A stretch of DNA of 35,853 bases from a virus: IMG/VR virus record IMGVR_UViG_3300001846_000178, positions 1-35,853 of that record, one strand, 5' to 3'. The first letter of the stretch is position 1. Every line of letters starts with the position of its first letter. Below, piece after piece: positions 26,041 to 34,030 of the stretch. Made by a program: the position numbers and the translations under genes. A model generated the notes under the pieces. The model worked only from the letters and a program-made list of their open reading frames with translations, had not been told where the DNA came from and made no database searches.

Positions 26041-26388
26041 ATGGATGAAAGATTACAGAAAGCACTAGACTTTTCTAACTATACACTTACACTAAACAAT
26101 CAAAAAAGAAATATTAAAAATAGAGTTGCACAGCTTCAAATGGTGCATAGTGATGGTGGTGTCTTTATTGCAGACCATACAACTATTAATTTTGTTAAGC
26201 ATATGGCTGATAATGACCATAAGAATGTTTATATATTAGACAGTAAAAATAATCCTATTAAGGTTACAAATCCATCTGACTTGTATGATAAATTGATGAG
26301 TGCATACTATAGTGCAACTAACGAGTATGCAACAGAATATGAAAAGCTAAGGAAGGCTAGGAACATTAAACAAATTATGGATTGGTAA
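26041..26388 (+). CDS. Small conserved phage protein of unknown function (115 residues)
   Basis: I do not recognise a function. It begins M-D-E-R-L-Q-K-A-L-D-F-S-N-Y and has a helical start, a middle with GGVFIADHTTINFVKHM and I-L-D-S-K-N-N-P-I, and a long helical C-terminal half (S-A-Y-Y-S-A-T-N-E-Y-A-T-E-Y-E-K-L-R-K-A-R). I believe similar short proteins occur in other marine T4-like phages, but I cannot name them. It is the first gene behind the sigma70-type promoter, so it is likely expressed early or in the middle phase. Its stop overlaps the next start (TAATG). Confidence 0.8.
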   Translation: MDERLQKALDFSNYTLTLNNQKRNIKNRVAQLQMVHSDGGVFIADHTTINFVKHMADNDHKNVYILDSKNNPIKVTNPSDLYDKLMSAYYSATNEYATEYEKLRKARNIKQIMDW

Positions 26389-27278
26389 TGGCGTACGAAG
26401 CAGAAAATGGTGTTTGCTTCTTTGCTTACAACAATAAAGAAATTGATTATATAGAGCTCGCAGTACTAGCAGCAGGATATGTAAAAAAATATTTGGGCCT
26501 TCCTGTGTGTCTCATAACAGATAGTGGAGGCAAAAGCTGGTTGTACGAAAGCCAACAACAAGATAAAAAATATATTGATTATATTGTTGAAACAGAAGAT
26601 GAGTTGCCTACAAACATGCGCAAGCATTATGACAGTCCTTGGACTGAATTTTCTGCTCAGTTTAGCAACGGTAACAAACATAAAATTTATGAGTATAGTC
26701 CTTTTGAAAAAACATTACTGCTAGATATTGACTACATTGTAAAAACAGACTTTCTACTAAAAATATTTGAAAGTGAAAATCATATAGCAATGTTTGATTC
26801 TGCACTTACTGCTCGTAACTCATTACCAGCGTTAAATGAAAGACGTTTGTATGATGCTGGAGTTAAAATGTGGTGGAGTACTGTTGTATATTTTGACCGC
26901 AGTGAGTTCAGTAAGATGTTTTTTGACTTATGGGCGCATGTTGCTGATCACTATGATTTTTATCAATACCTATATAACTTTCCTGGAAAATTATTCCGTA
27001 CAGACTATTGTGTAAGTATTGCTGCACACATACTTAATGGTATGGAAGATGGAGATATTATTAATAACTTTGACAATATTCCTATGAGTTTTATGAGTCA
27101 AAAGGATGACATAGTTGAAGTAAACAATTATGAGGATTGGATATTGTTAGCTCATGATCCACGTGAACCTTGGAAGAATATTACAGTGAAGCATAGTAAA
27201 TATGACTTGCATGCAATGAATAAAAGAGCACTTGCGAGAATGACACCTAAATTATTGGATATGTTACGAAATGAATAA
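26388..27278 (+). CDS. GT-A-like glycosyltransferase (DxD)
   Basis: A 296-residue protein that probably transfers a sugar from a nucleotide donor. It has a Rossmann-like start (V9-C-F-F-A-Y-N-N-K-E), a hydrophobic strand ending in L111-L-D113-I-D115, which is the DxD metal and donor site, and downstream V-V-Y-F-D-R and D-Y-C-V-S-I-A-A-H-I segments typical of GT8-like GT-A enzymes. The H-S-K-Y-D-L-H segment near the C-terminus could bind substrate. The start is the ATG of TAATG; a TTG six bases upstream is open but lies inside the previous gene and is less likely. It overlaps the next gene by 8 bases. Donor and acceptor are unknown. Confidence 0.7.
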   Translation: MAYEAENGVCFFAYNNKEIDYIELAVLAAGYVKKYLGLPVCLITDSGGKSWLYESQQQDKKYIDYIVETEDELPTNMRKHYDSPWTEFSAQFSNGNKHKIYEYSPFEKTLLLDIDYIVKTDFLLKIFESENHIAMFDSALTARNSLPALNERRLYDAGVKMWWSTVVYFDRSEFSKMFFDLWAHVADHYDFYQYLYNFPGKLFRTDYCVSIAAHILNGMEDGDIINNFDNIPMSFMSQKDDIVEVNNYEDWILLAHDPREPWKNITVKHSKYDLHAMNKRALARMTPKLLDMLRNE

Positions 27279-28113
27279 TGGATATGTTATAAGTGCAATT
27301 ACTGATATAGAAAAAAGACAAGCCACTACGCTTGCTTACACTATTAAGAGTTCTATGCCTGATGCAAATGTAACGCTTGTTACAAATAATTTACAACAAA
27401 TTGACAAAGAATATTATGAACCTTTTAATGAAATTGTTGAATTTCCTTTCACAGTTAAAGGTACTACAAGACAAAACGATTGGCAATTATATTGGGCTAG
27501 TCCGTACCAAAATACAATTGCTATTGATTGTAAGTCTATTCTTAAACAAAGCCAATATCAACTTTGGGATTATCTAATTGAAGGATATGATATTGCATTT
27601 CCTAATAGTGTGTTACACTACAACGGAAATAATATAAAATTAGATAATAGAAGAGTATATGAGGAAGAATACTTTACAACTAATTTGTGTTCAGGAATGT
27701 TTTATTGGAAAAAAGATACAGAACTAGCTCTAAAATATTTTAAAATGGCAGATGTAATTATGCAATGGTGGGAGGATAGCTGTAGGAAGTTTTATGCAGA
27801 ACATCATGTTCCTTTGTATTATGATAGCGACCTAACTCATAGTCTTATTGGTAATCTTATAGGGGAAGATCTCACAGTATCTGATAGTGATTTATTTACA
27901 TATATTGATATGGATGCTACTCTTGCAAATGGATATTTAGGTAGGTGGAACAATTGGACTGATAGGTTAAGTGTATGGGCAAGTAATAATGGCAAAATTA
28001 AAATACAAAATTTTGCTATTAACAGACTACTAAACTATAATGATGATAATTTTTTAACACAAGAAATTTATAATGAACAGCAAAACTATTACAGATACTC
28101 AAATAAAAAATAA
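27271..28113 (+). CDS. GT-A-like paralogue with altered DxD (D-C-K)
   Basis: A 280-residue protein similar in plan to the preceding gene: beta-alpha start (Y5-V-I-S-A-I-T-D), then V-T-L-V-T-N-N, then N-T-I-A-I-D86-C87-K88 at the place where its neighbour has L-D-I-D. The third position of DxD is Lys, so metal-dependent activity is doubtful; it may be an inactive partner or use another residue. F-T-T-N-L-C-S-G-M-F-Y-W and Y-D-S-D-L-T-H-S-L follow. It overlaps the previous gene by 8 bases and the next by 41 bases, so translation is coupled. Divergent duplication of a GT is my reading; the family of both is unproven. Confidence 0.55.
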   Translation: MNNGYVISAITDIEKRQATTLAYTIKSSMPDANVTLVTNNLQQIDKEYYEPFNEIVEFPFTVKGTTRQNDWQLYWASPYQNTIAIDCKSILKQSQYQLWDYLIEGYDIAFPNSVLHYNGNNIKLDNRRVYEEEYFTTNLCSGMFYWKKDTELALKYFKMADVIMQWWEDSCRKFYAEHHVPLYYDSDLTHSLIGNLIGEDLTVSDSDLFTYIDMDATLANGYLGRWNNWTDRLSVWASNNGKIKIQNFAINRLLNYNDDNFLTQEIYNEQQNYYRYSNKK

Positions 28114-29065
28114 TATACCATATTGGGTTAAGTTTTCTAAGCAAAACGGTAAAATAAAAGGTATAAGTAGTAGTCCTATACAGGACTTTGATGATAGTGA
28201 GCGAGTTATTGAAAGTATTAATCCAGTATGCAGAGACTTACTAAAAGGAAAAGCCAACAGACGTAACTATGCTGTGCTTTGGGATCCTGTAAAAAATATT
28301 TGGGAAGTTGATGTAAAAAGTAGTACGTTAGTTATAAAGCCATTAAGCGATAGACTTGCGCCAGTTACAACAGAAAAAAATCCTTTTTCTACTGATATAC
28401 ACATTACAATTAGTAAATTATCAGGTGCAGTTAAACTTACAGCCAACTTAAAACAAATAGCAAAGCATCTAAACCTAAGTAGTATACAACAAATTGTTTC
28501 AGACGATACAGGATTAATAGATCTTTATTTTACTAGAAAAAATGATCCTGATTATCTTATACAAGTGCTTAGTGTAAATGCTGAGGAACTTATTGTAAAC
28601 AGAGAAACAATTACATATATCGACATAAAATTTTTAGATACTATAGATTGGACAGACGTTAGTTTATACACAAAACCTATTTTTAAAATGTATAGTATGG
28701 AGTTTTTAGAGAGTAATGTAGAAATTAAAAGTACGCAATTACATGGTCAGATTAGTCGAGCTACATACAAAAACAATACAAATGACACAGATATAAATAT
28801 ATACGTAGTTAATGATAAAGTTATGATAAAATCTAATCTTACTCATCAACAACTTTACTACTTTAAAGGAAAAAAGACTTTTCCAATTTACATAAGTGAT
28901 AATGAAATAGATAACTATATTACAACACTAAAACTAAACACATTAGATTTGTGTCATAATACTATAACAGAACTAGATAAGCCTTGGTATTGGCCTGATG
29001 AACCATTTATTACTTACAAACATCCTAAACTAAGGATAAACTACCATAACGGAGAACAGCAATGA
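28073..29065 (+). CDS. Uncharacterised protein of the glycosyltransferase module (330 residues)
   Basis: No family recognised. It has no membrane or signal segment. It begins with Y-W-V-K-F-S-K-Q-N-G-K-I, which looks like a small strand-rich domain, and alternates beta-rich segments with charged stretches such as K-P-I-F-K-M-Y-S-M-E-F-L-E-S. The C-terminus ends with P-W-Y-W-P-D-E-P-F. The ATG at 28073 lies 41 bases inside the preceding gene, and no other early ATG is available; the long overlap suggests coupling. It ends with ATGA overlapping the next start. It belongs to the module by context only, perhaps as an adaptor or acceptor protein. Confidence 0.75.
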   Translation: MNSKTITDTQIKNNIPYWVKFSKQNGKIKGISSSPIQDFDDSERVIESINPVCRDLLKGKANRRNYAVLWDPVKNIWEVDVKSSTLVIKPLSDRLAPVTTEKNPFSTDIHITISKLSGAVKLTANLKQIAKHLNLSSIQQIVSDDTGLIDLYFTRKNDPDYLIQVLSVNAEELIVNRETITYIDIKFLDTIDWTDVSLYTKPIFKMYSMEFLESNVEIKSTQLHGQISRATYKNNTNDTDINIYVVNDKVMIKSNLTHQQLYYFKGKKTFPIYISDNEIDNYITTLKLNTLDLCHNTITELDKPWYWPDEPFITYKHPKLRINYHNGEQQ

Positions 29066-30048
29066 CAAATATGACAAGTATCAACGAATTTGATATAGTA
29101 TATCTTTCTTATGATGAACCTAATGCAGAAGAAAATTTTGCAGACCTATTAGACAAATGTCCGTGGGCAAAACGTGTACACGGTGTAGAAGGTTCTGATG
29201 CTGCACACAAAGCATGTGCAATGGAAGCAGAGACAGATAGATTTATTACTATTGACGGAGACAATATTGTACGACAAGATTTCTTTAGTACTGAAGTTGA
29301 TATGGATAAAGTTAGAGATACAGATGTTATTAGCTGGGCTGGTAAAAATACAATCAATGGTTTAGTTTATGGTAATGGTGGTATTAAGTGTTGGCCTAAA
29401 AGTGTTGTAATGAATATGCGTACACATGAAAACGCTCCTACAGATGACCCACGTGCGCAGGTAGACTTTTGCTGGAATATTAACTATGTACAGATGAACA
29501 ACATTTATTGTGATGTTATGAATAACGGTAGTCCATTACAGGCATGGCGGGCAGGTTTCCGTGAAGGGGTTAAGATGACATTGGTAGATGGAGACGTGGT
29601 AGATCCTCTACAGCTGGAAAGACTTGTTCATAAGAAAAACTTCCAAAGACTTCTAACTTGGATGAGTGTAGGTGATGATTGTGAGAATGGTATTTGGGCA
29701 GTGTATGGTGCTAGACTAGGATGTCAAATGACAAATATTCTTAGAGATACTTGGGATTGGAAAAATGTAAGAGACTTTAATTGGTTAGTTAACTATTTCG
29801 AAACGGAAGTATTACCTAAGTTTCAAGACAACGATGACCAATTGTGTAAGCGGACAGGTGTACGTTGGAACTACAAGGCTGTTGAAGAAGAAAGTTTACG
29901 CCTAGGCATTGAGCTAAGACGTGACTTAAAATTACCTATTGCAGATTTAGGAGTAGAAGGAAGTCGATTCTTTAAATCAGTTTATGTAAACCCTAGTCGG
30001 TTAGGCGCACAGGTACGTGAGGATCAGGTAGAAGATACCTTAGAGTAA
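29062..30048 (+). CDS. Glycosyltransferase-like protein with DGD motif
   Basis: A 328-residue protein of a type common in marine myoviruses. F10-D-I-V-Y-L-S-Y-D-E-P-N-A-E-E-N starts a GT-A fold, and F61-I-T-I-D65-G-D67 is a textbook DxD, followed by F-F-S-T-E. Y-G-N-G-G-I-K-C-W and a W-R-A-G-F-R-E-G segment fit the acceptor side of GT2-like enzymes. The C-terminal third is helical and carries charged D/E repeats. It probably builds or attaches a sugar. It overlaps the previous gene by four bases (ATGA) and is followed after 3 bases by the first radical SAM gene. Donor and acceptor are unknown. Confidence 0.65.
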   Translation: MTNMTSINEFDIVYLSYDEPNAEENFADLLDKCPWAKRVHGVEGSDAAHKACAMEAETDRFITIDGDNIVRQDFFSTEVDMDKVRDTDVISWAGKNTINGLVYGNGGIKCWPKSVVMNMRTHENAPTDDPRAQVDFCWNINYVQMNNIYCDVMNNGSPLQAWRAGFREGVKMTLVDGDVVDPLQLERLVHKKNFQRLLTWMSVGDDCENGIWAVYGARLGCQMTNILRDTWDWKNVRDFNWLVNYFETEVLPKFQDNDDQLCKRTGVRWNYKAVEEESLRLGIELRRDLKLPIADLGVEGSRFFKSVYVNPSRLGAQVREDQVEDTLE

Positions 30049-30051
30049 TTT

Positions 30052-31251
30052 ATGAATAAAGTAAAACATCAACCATGGGCATCTGGCGCATCTGGCCATA
30101 TGAGTCATCCTATTTTTGGTAATGTGTGGATTAAAGATACTCAGGGTTTAGATTATGAGCAGCCAGACTTAAAAGGCAGATACTGTAATAAACTTTTTAC
30201 ATGGCTTGAAGTTGATATGCATGGTAGATGTTGGATGTGTTGTCCTAGTTGGTTGCCTTATAATATTGGCAATATACTGGAAGACAGTATAGAAGATATC
30301 TGGAACGGTCCAAAAGCTCAAGAGTTACGTAAGCAGATTTTTTCAGGAGACTGGCATTATTGTCAGGCTTCTTTTTGTCCAGCTATACAATCAAATGATT
30401 TACCAACTATTGATAGAGTTTTAGCAGATAAAGTGTCTTCTCATGATTTTGAAAAACAAATGCTAAAAGACAAAACTACAATTGTACCTGTACTACCAAC
30501 ATACATAAACTTTAGTAATGACGAAAGTTGTAACTTAAAATGTCCAAGTTGTAGAACCACAAAGCTATTATATACATCAGGCAACCTTTATGATAAGCGT
30601 AAAGCAATCAATGACAAAATGATTGAAGCCTTTTTGACAACACCAACAGACAGACATTTTGGTATTTACGTAACTGGTAGTGGAGATCCTTGGGCAAGTA
30701 AAATATACAGAGATATGTTATACAACTTAAACGGTAACGACTTTCCTAATTTGTCAATTAGTATGCAGACAAATGGCGTAATGTATACACCTAAGTTATG
30801 GGATAAAATAAACAAAATACATAATAACTTACGTAATTGTAGGATTAGTTTTGATGCAGCTACAAAAGAAACATATGAAGGCAAAACAAGACTAAACGGA
30901 GATTGGGATTTATTATTATCTAACTGTGAGTTTTTAGATAGCAAGAAAAAAGAATATCCTAAGTTTAATATCATTTATGACTTTGTAGTACAGTACGACA
31001 ACTATAAAGAAATGACCCAATATATAGAATTGGTACAAGAAAAGTTTCCTAATCATCATCAGATATGTTTTAGCATGGTAAGTGATTGGGGTACGTGGAG
31101 CCCAGAAGTTTACAATCAAAAATGTATTTGGAAAGAAGATCATCCTGAGCACGAACAATTTTTGGAACTTTTAAGAGATCCAATCTTTGATGATCCAAAA
31201 GTTGTATTGGGTAACCTAACAAGTATGAGAGAGAAGGCGTTAAGCAAATGA
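30052..31251 (+). CDS. Radical SAM protein 1 with N-terminal Cys-rich domain
   Basis: Radical SAM enzyme of 399 residues. The [4Fe-4S] cluster motif is C160-N-L-K-C164-P-S-C167 (CX3CX2C). T208-G-S-G-D-P-W replaces the usual GGE strand and should help to bind SAM. Before the core lies a domain with C45, C60, C63, C64, C104 and C109, which could hold an auxiliary cluster; such SPASM/twitch-type domains usually sit at the C-terminus. I-S-F-D-A-A-T (about residues 266-272) fits a core strand. SPASM-type enzymes often modify peptides or sugars. The start is ATG 3 bases after the previous stop, and the end overlaps the next start (ATGA). The substrate is unknown. Confidence 0.82.
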   Translation: MNKVKHQPWASGASGHMSHPIFGNVWIKDTQGLDYEQPDLKGRYCNKLFTWLEVDMHGRCWMCCPSWLPYNIGNILEDSIEDIWNGPKAQELRKQIFSGDWHYCQASFCPAIQSNDLPTIDRVLADKVSSHDFEKQMLKDKTTIVPVLPTYINFSNDESCNLKCPSCRTTKLLYTSGNLYDKRKAINDKMIEAFLTTPTDRHFGIYVTGSGDPWASKIYRDMLYNLNGNDFPNLSISMQTNGVMYTPKLWDKINKIHNNLRNCRISFDAATKETYEGKTRLNGDWDLLLSNCEFLDSKKKEYPKFNIIYDFVVQYDNYKEMTQYIELVQEKFPNHHQICFSMVSDWGTWSPEVYNQKCIWKEDHPEHEQFLELLRDPIFDDPKVVLGNLTSMREKALSK

Positions 31252-32744
31252 ATGAAAATGAACTACAACGTGCATTAGATATGAAAGAGCGCCTTAATAA
31301 AGTTGGCTCTGGTTTTTGTTTGGCTAAATGGGATCAAGTAACTATGCACTTGCATAATGGTATGACACATAGTTGCCACCACCCACATCCTCATAAAGTT
31401 GATATTGACGAAGTAAAACGTAATTACAAAGCAATACATAACGATACAGAAAAACTAAAACAACGGGCATGCATGTTGAGAGGTGAGCGTCCTACTCCAT
31501 GTAACTATTGCTGGCGGGTTGAAGATAATAATAAAGACGCTGTAAGTGATAGATATTTAAAGAGCAGTAACCTATTTGGTCATAGATTTGATGAGATTTT
31601 AAAGAGTGGACTAGGTGCAGACCATACTCCAGAATATGTAGAGGTTAGTTTTAGTAATGCTTGTAATTTAAAATGCACTTATTGCGGCCCTCATTTCAGT
31701 AGTAAATGGGTTGCGGAACAAGAAGCAAATGAACCTATAATGCTAACAGATGCAGTAACTAAAGAAGATACCTGGAACTATCATGGCCTAGATTGGTTAC
31801 GAAGTGTAAACGAGCTTCCAATACCTGCTAAAGATTATAATCCATATGTAGAGGCATTTTGGAAATGGTGGCCAGAACTTAAACAAAGTCTTAAAACATT
31901 AAGAGTGACGGGTGGCGAGCCTTTAATGAGCAGAGACACTTTTAAACTTTTAAAACTAATTGAAGAAGATCCTATGCCTGATCTTCAATTAGGAATGAAT
32001 ACTAACTTAAATGCACCAGAAAAAAACTGGCAAGAACTTATAGAGTTTATTAAACGTAATGAAGACCAAAACTTAGTTAAAAAGATTACTTTGTATTCCA
32101 GTTTAGACGGATGGGGCAAGCAAGCTGAATATATTAGAAGCGGTTTAGACTTTAATTTACTTTGGGATAGACTGATGTATATGATTGAAAATCATCCAAG
32201 TGTTGATAATACAATTATGACTGCATATAGTTTGTTAAGTTTACCTAGCTACAAACGTATGCTAGAAGAAGTTTTAGCAGTAAAACAAAAATATAATAGA
32301 TATAACGGATTATTAGAAAGTAGATTTAATCAATATAAGAATTGGTTCCATGAAAATAGTGATCCTAATTTTTGGATACGTAATGAAAAACCATGTGTAG
32401 TACATTTAGATATTAGTCCAATTTACTTTCCTCCTTTTCTTTCTGTTACAGCGGCGCATAAAGAACTGGCAATGCCTTATCTATGGGATCAATATAGTTT
32501 TATGATGCACAACTTAACATTGGGCGAGGACAACAGGAACTTCTATGACTTTGAAGCAGAGAAAATGGGAAGAGTAGCAGACTATAACTACTACAACGGC
32601 ATAGGCTATGACAAATGGGATAGTGATCAAAAGACCCATACACAAAACTTTAAACGGTTTATTAATAGTATTGATAGGCGCAGAGGAACAGACTTTTGCA
32701 AAGTATTTCCTGAACTAGAAGAATACTATAGAGGTATAGAATGA
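31248..32744 (+). CDS. Radical SAM protein 2 (N-terminal twitch type)
   Basis: Radical SAM enzyme of 498 residues. The cluster motif is C139-N-L-K-C143-T-Y-C146, followed by G-P-H-F-S-S-K-W, and the SAM motif is G222-G-E-P-L. The N-terminal domain has C24, C43, C75, C85 and C88 plus a His cluster (S-C-H-H-P-H-P-H, about 42-49), enough for an auxiliary cluster. It shares C24, C43 and the main cluster position (139) with the next gene product, so the two are paralogues. This layout matches what I recall as the 'twitch domain-containing radical SAM' family of phages and marine bacteria. The C-terminal third (from about 330) is longer than in the partner. Both gene ends are ATGA overlaps. Confidence 0.85.
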   Translation: MNENELQRALDMKERLNKVGSGFCLAKWDQVTMHLHNGMTHSCHHPHPHKVDIDEVKRNYKAIHNDTEKLKQRACMLRGERPTPCNYCWRVEDNNKDAVSDRYLKSSNLFGHRFDEILKSGLGADHTPEYVEVSFSNACNLKCTYCGPHFSSKWVAEQEANEPIMLTDAVTKEDTWNYHGLDWLRSVNELPIPAKDYNPYVEAFWKWWPELKQSLKTLRVTGGEPLMSRDTFKLLKLIEEDPMPDLQLGMNTNLNAPEKNWQELIEFIKRNEDQNLVKKITLYSSLDGWGKQAEYIRSGLDFNLLWDRLMYMIENHPSVDNTIMTAYSLLSLPSYKRMLEEVLAVKQKYNRYNGLLESRFNQYKNWFHENSDPNFWIRNEKPCVVHLDISPIYFPPFLSVTAAHKELAMPYLWDQYSFMMHNLTLGEDNRNFYDFEAEKMGRVADYNYYNGIGYDKWDSDQKTHTQNFKRFINSIDRRRGTDFCKVFPELEEYYRGIE

Positions 32745-34030
32745 ACATCAAAGATTTGATAGAATCAGATGCAAGCAAACAAGAAATAATAGACAAAACT
32801 AAAAGCTATTGTCCTTTGCTATGGAGTCATCTGCATGTAAGTGCTAGTGGTGATGTTCTGCCTTGTTGTATTGGACATTGGGACTTACCTATTGGTAATA
32901 TAAACAGGCAAAGTTTTGACGAAATATGGCAAGGCGACGAAATTAAAAAACTGAGAACAAAACTTATACAAGACAAAAAAGTACCTCATTGCCGTACATG
33001 TTATATGAAAGAAGATAGCAGTGGATTTAGTTTAAGACATGATGCTATTAATAAATTTCATGATGTAAGTAAACAAATGGTATTAGACACACAAGACGAT
33101 GGCACTAGTGATAGTGCAAAGCCAGTGTATTGGGATATTAGATTTAGTAACATATGTAATATGAGATGCAAAATGTGTGGACATTTTAGTAGTAGTAAAT
33201 GGTTTGCTGATGCTAAGGAGTTAGCTGAGGATGGTATATACAACTATACAACTGATAATCCTAAAGCAATTATACATGGTGTAGAGGATAGCGTTAGCTT
33301 ATTAAACAGATTGGAAGAGTATTTACCACATGTACAAGAGATATACTTTGCAGGTGGAGAGCCATTGTTTATGGAGGAACATTATACTATTCTTAATAAG
33401 TTAGTTGAGCTAGGTATTACTGACGTTCATATTCGTTACAGCACAAATCTTAGTATAATGAAATATAAAAAGACTAATGTAGTTGATTTATGGAAACACT
33501 TTAGTAATGTTTATTGTGCTGGTAGTATTGACACATATGGCGCACGTGCTGAAAATATTAGGAAAGACACTGTTTGGTCTGAAATAGAAGAAAATATGTC
33601 TATGATTAAAGAGAGTACTCCTCATGTCAAAGTTGGAATAAGTCCTACACTACAGATAATGAATGCATATACTGTTTGTGATTTAAATAAAGACTGGATT
33701 GAGAAGGGATGGGTAACTCGTTATAGTATGTTCTGGAATATACTATCTAACCCAAGTTTTTATAATATACAACATTTGCCAGATCATATGAAAGAAGAAA
33801 TAGAAACTATCTGGAAGGAACACTTAGAATGGTTACGTATTGCAGATCATAGTCCTGTACACGGAACAATTAATACTGCAATTAAATGGATGTGGAGTGG
33901 TAAACATAATCCAGAAGAACTTCATCAAATGTGTAAGCATACAAAACGTATAGACAAAATGCGTAATGAAGATACACGTGCTACCTTCCCTGAGCTAAAA
34001 TATATTTGGGATAATTATTGGGATGATTGA
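32741..34030 (+). CDS. Radical SAM protein 3 (N-terminal twitch type)
   Basis: Radical SAM enzyme of 429 residues, paralogous to the preceding protein. The cluster motif is C139-N-M-R-C143-K-M-C146, then G-H-F-S-S-S-K-W, which is nearly the same as in radical SAM protein 2, and the SAM motif is G205-G-E-P-L. The N-terminal domain has C24, C42, C43, C84 and C87, set out like a SPASM/twitch domain: a strand L-H-V-S-A-S-G-D-V-L-P-C-C, then I-G-N-I and F-D-E-I-W, a pattern usual in SPASM domains. It overlaps the previous gene by ATGA and the next by 8 bases. It may act with radical SAM 2 as a pair on one substrate. The substrate is unknown. Confidence 0.87.
   Translation: MNIKDLIESDASKQEIIDKTKSYCPLLWSHLHVSASGDVLPCCIGHWDLPIGNINRQSFDEIWQGDEIKKLRTKLIQDKKVPHCRTCYMKEDSSGFSLRHDAINKFHDVSKQMVLDTQDDGTSDSAKPVYWDIRFSNICNMRCKMCGHFSSSKWFADAKELAEDGIYNYTTDNPKAIIHGVEDSVSLLNRLEEYLPHVQEIYFAGGEPLFMEEHYTILNKLVELGITDVHIRYSTNLSIMKYKKTNVVDLWKHFSNVYCAGSIDTYGARAENIRKDTVWSEIEENMSMIKESTPHVKVGISPTLQIMNAYTVCDLNKDWIEKGWVTRYSMFWNILSNPSFYNIQHLPDHMKEEIETIWKEHLEWLRIADHSPVHGTINTAIKWMWSGKHNPEELHQMCKHTKRIDKMRNEDTRATFPELKYIWDNYWDD

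Noticed and set aside
26382-26390. TTG start for the first glycosyltransferase-like gene
   Set aside because: The ATG at 26388 forms the usual TAATG junction; the TTG lies inside the previous gene and adds only two residues.
28792-28799. Exact TATAAATA inside the 28073 gene
   Set aside because: It lies 263 bases before the next start within a coupled operon; taken as chance.
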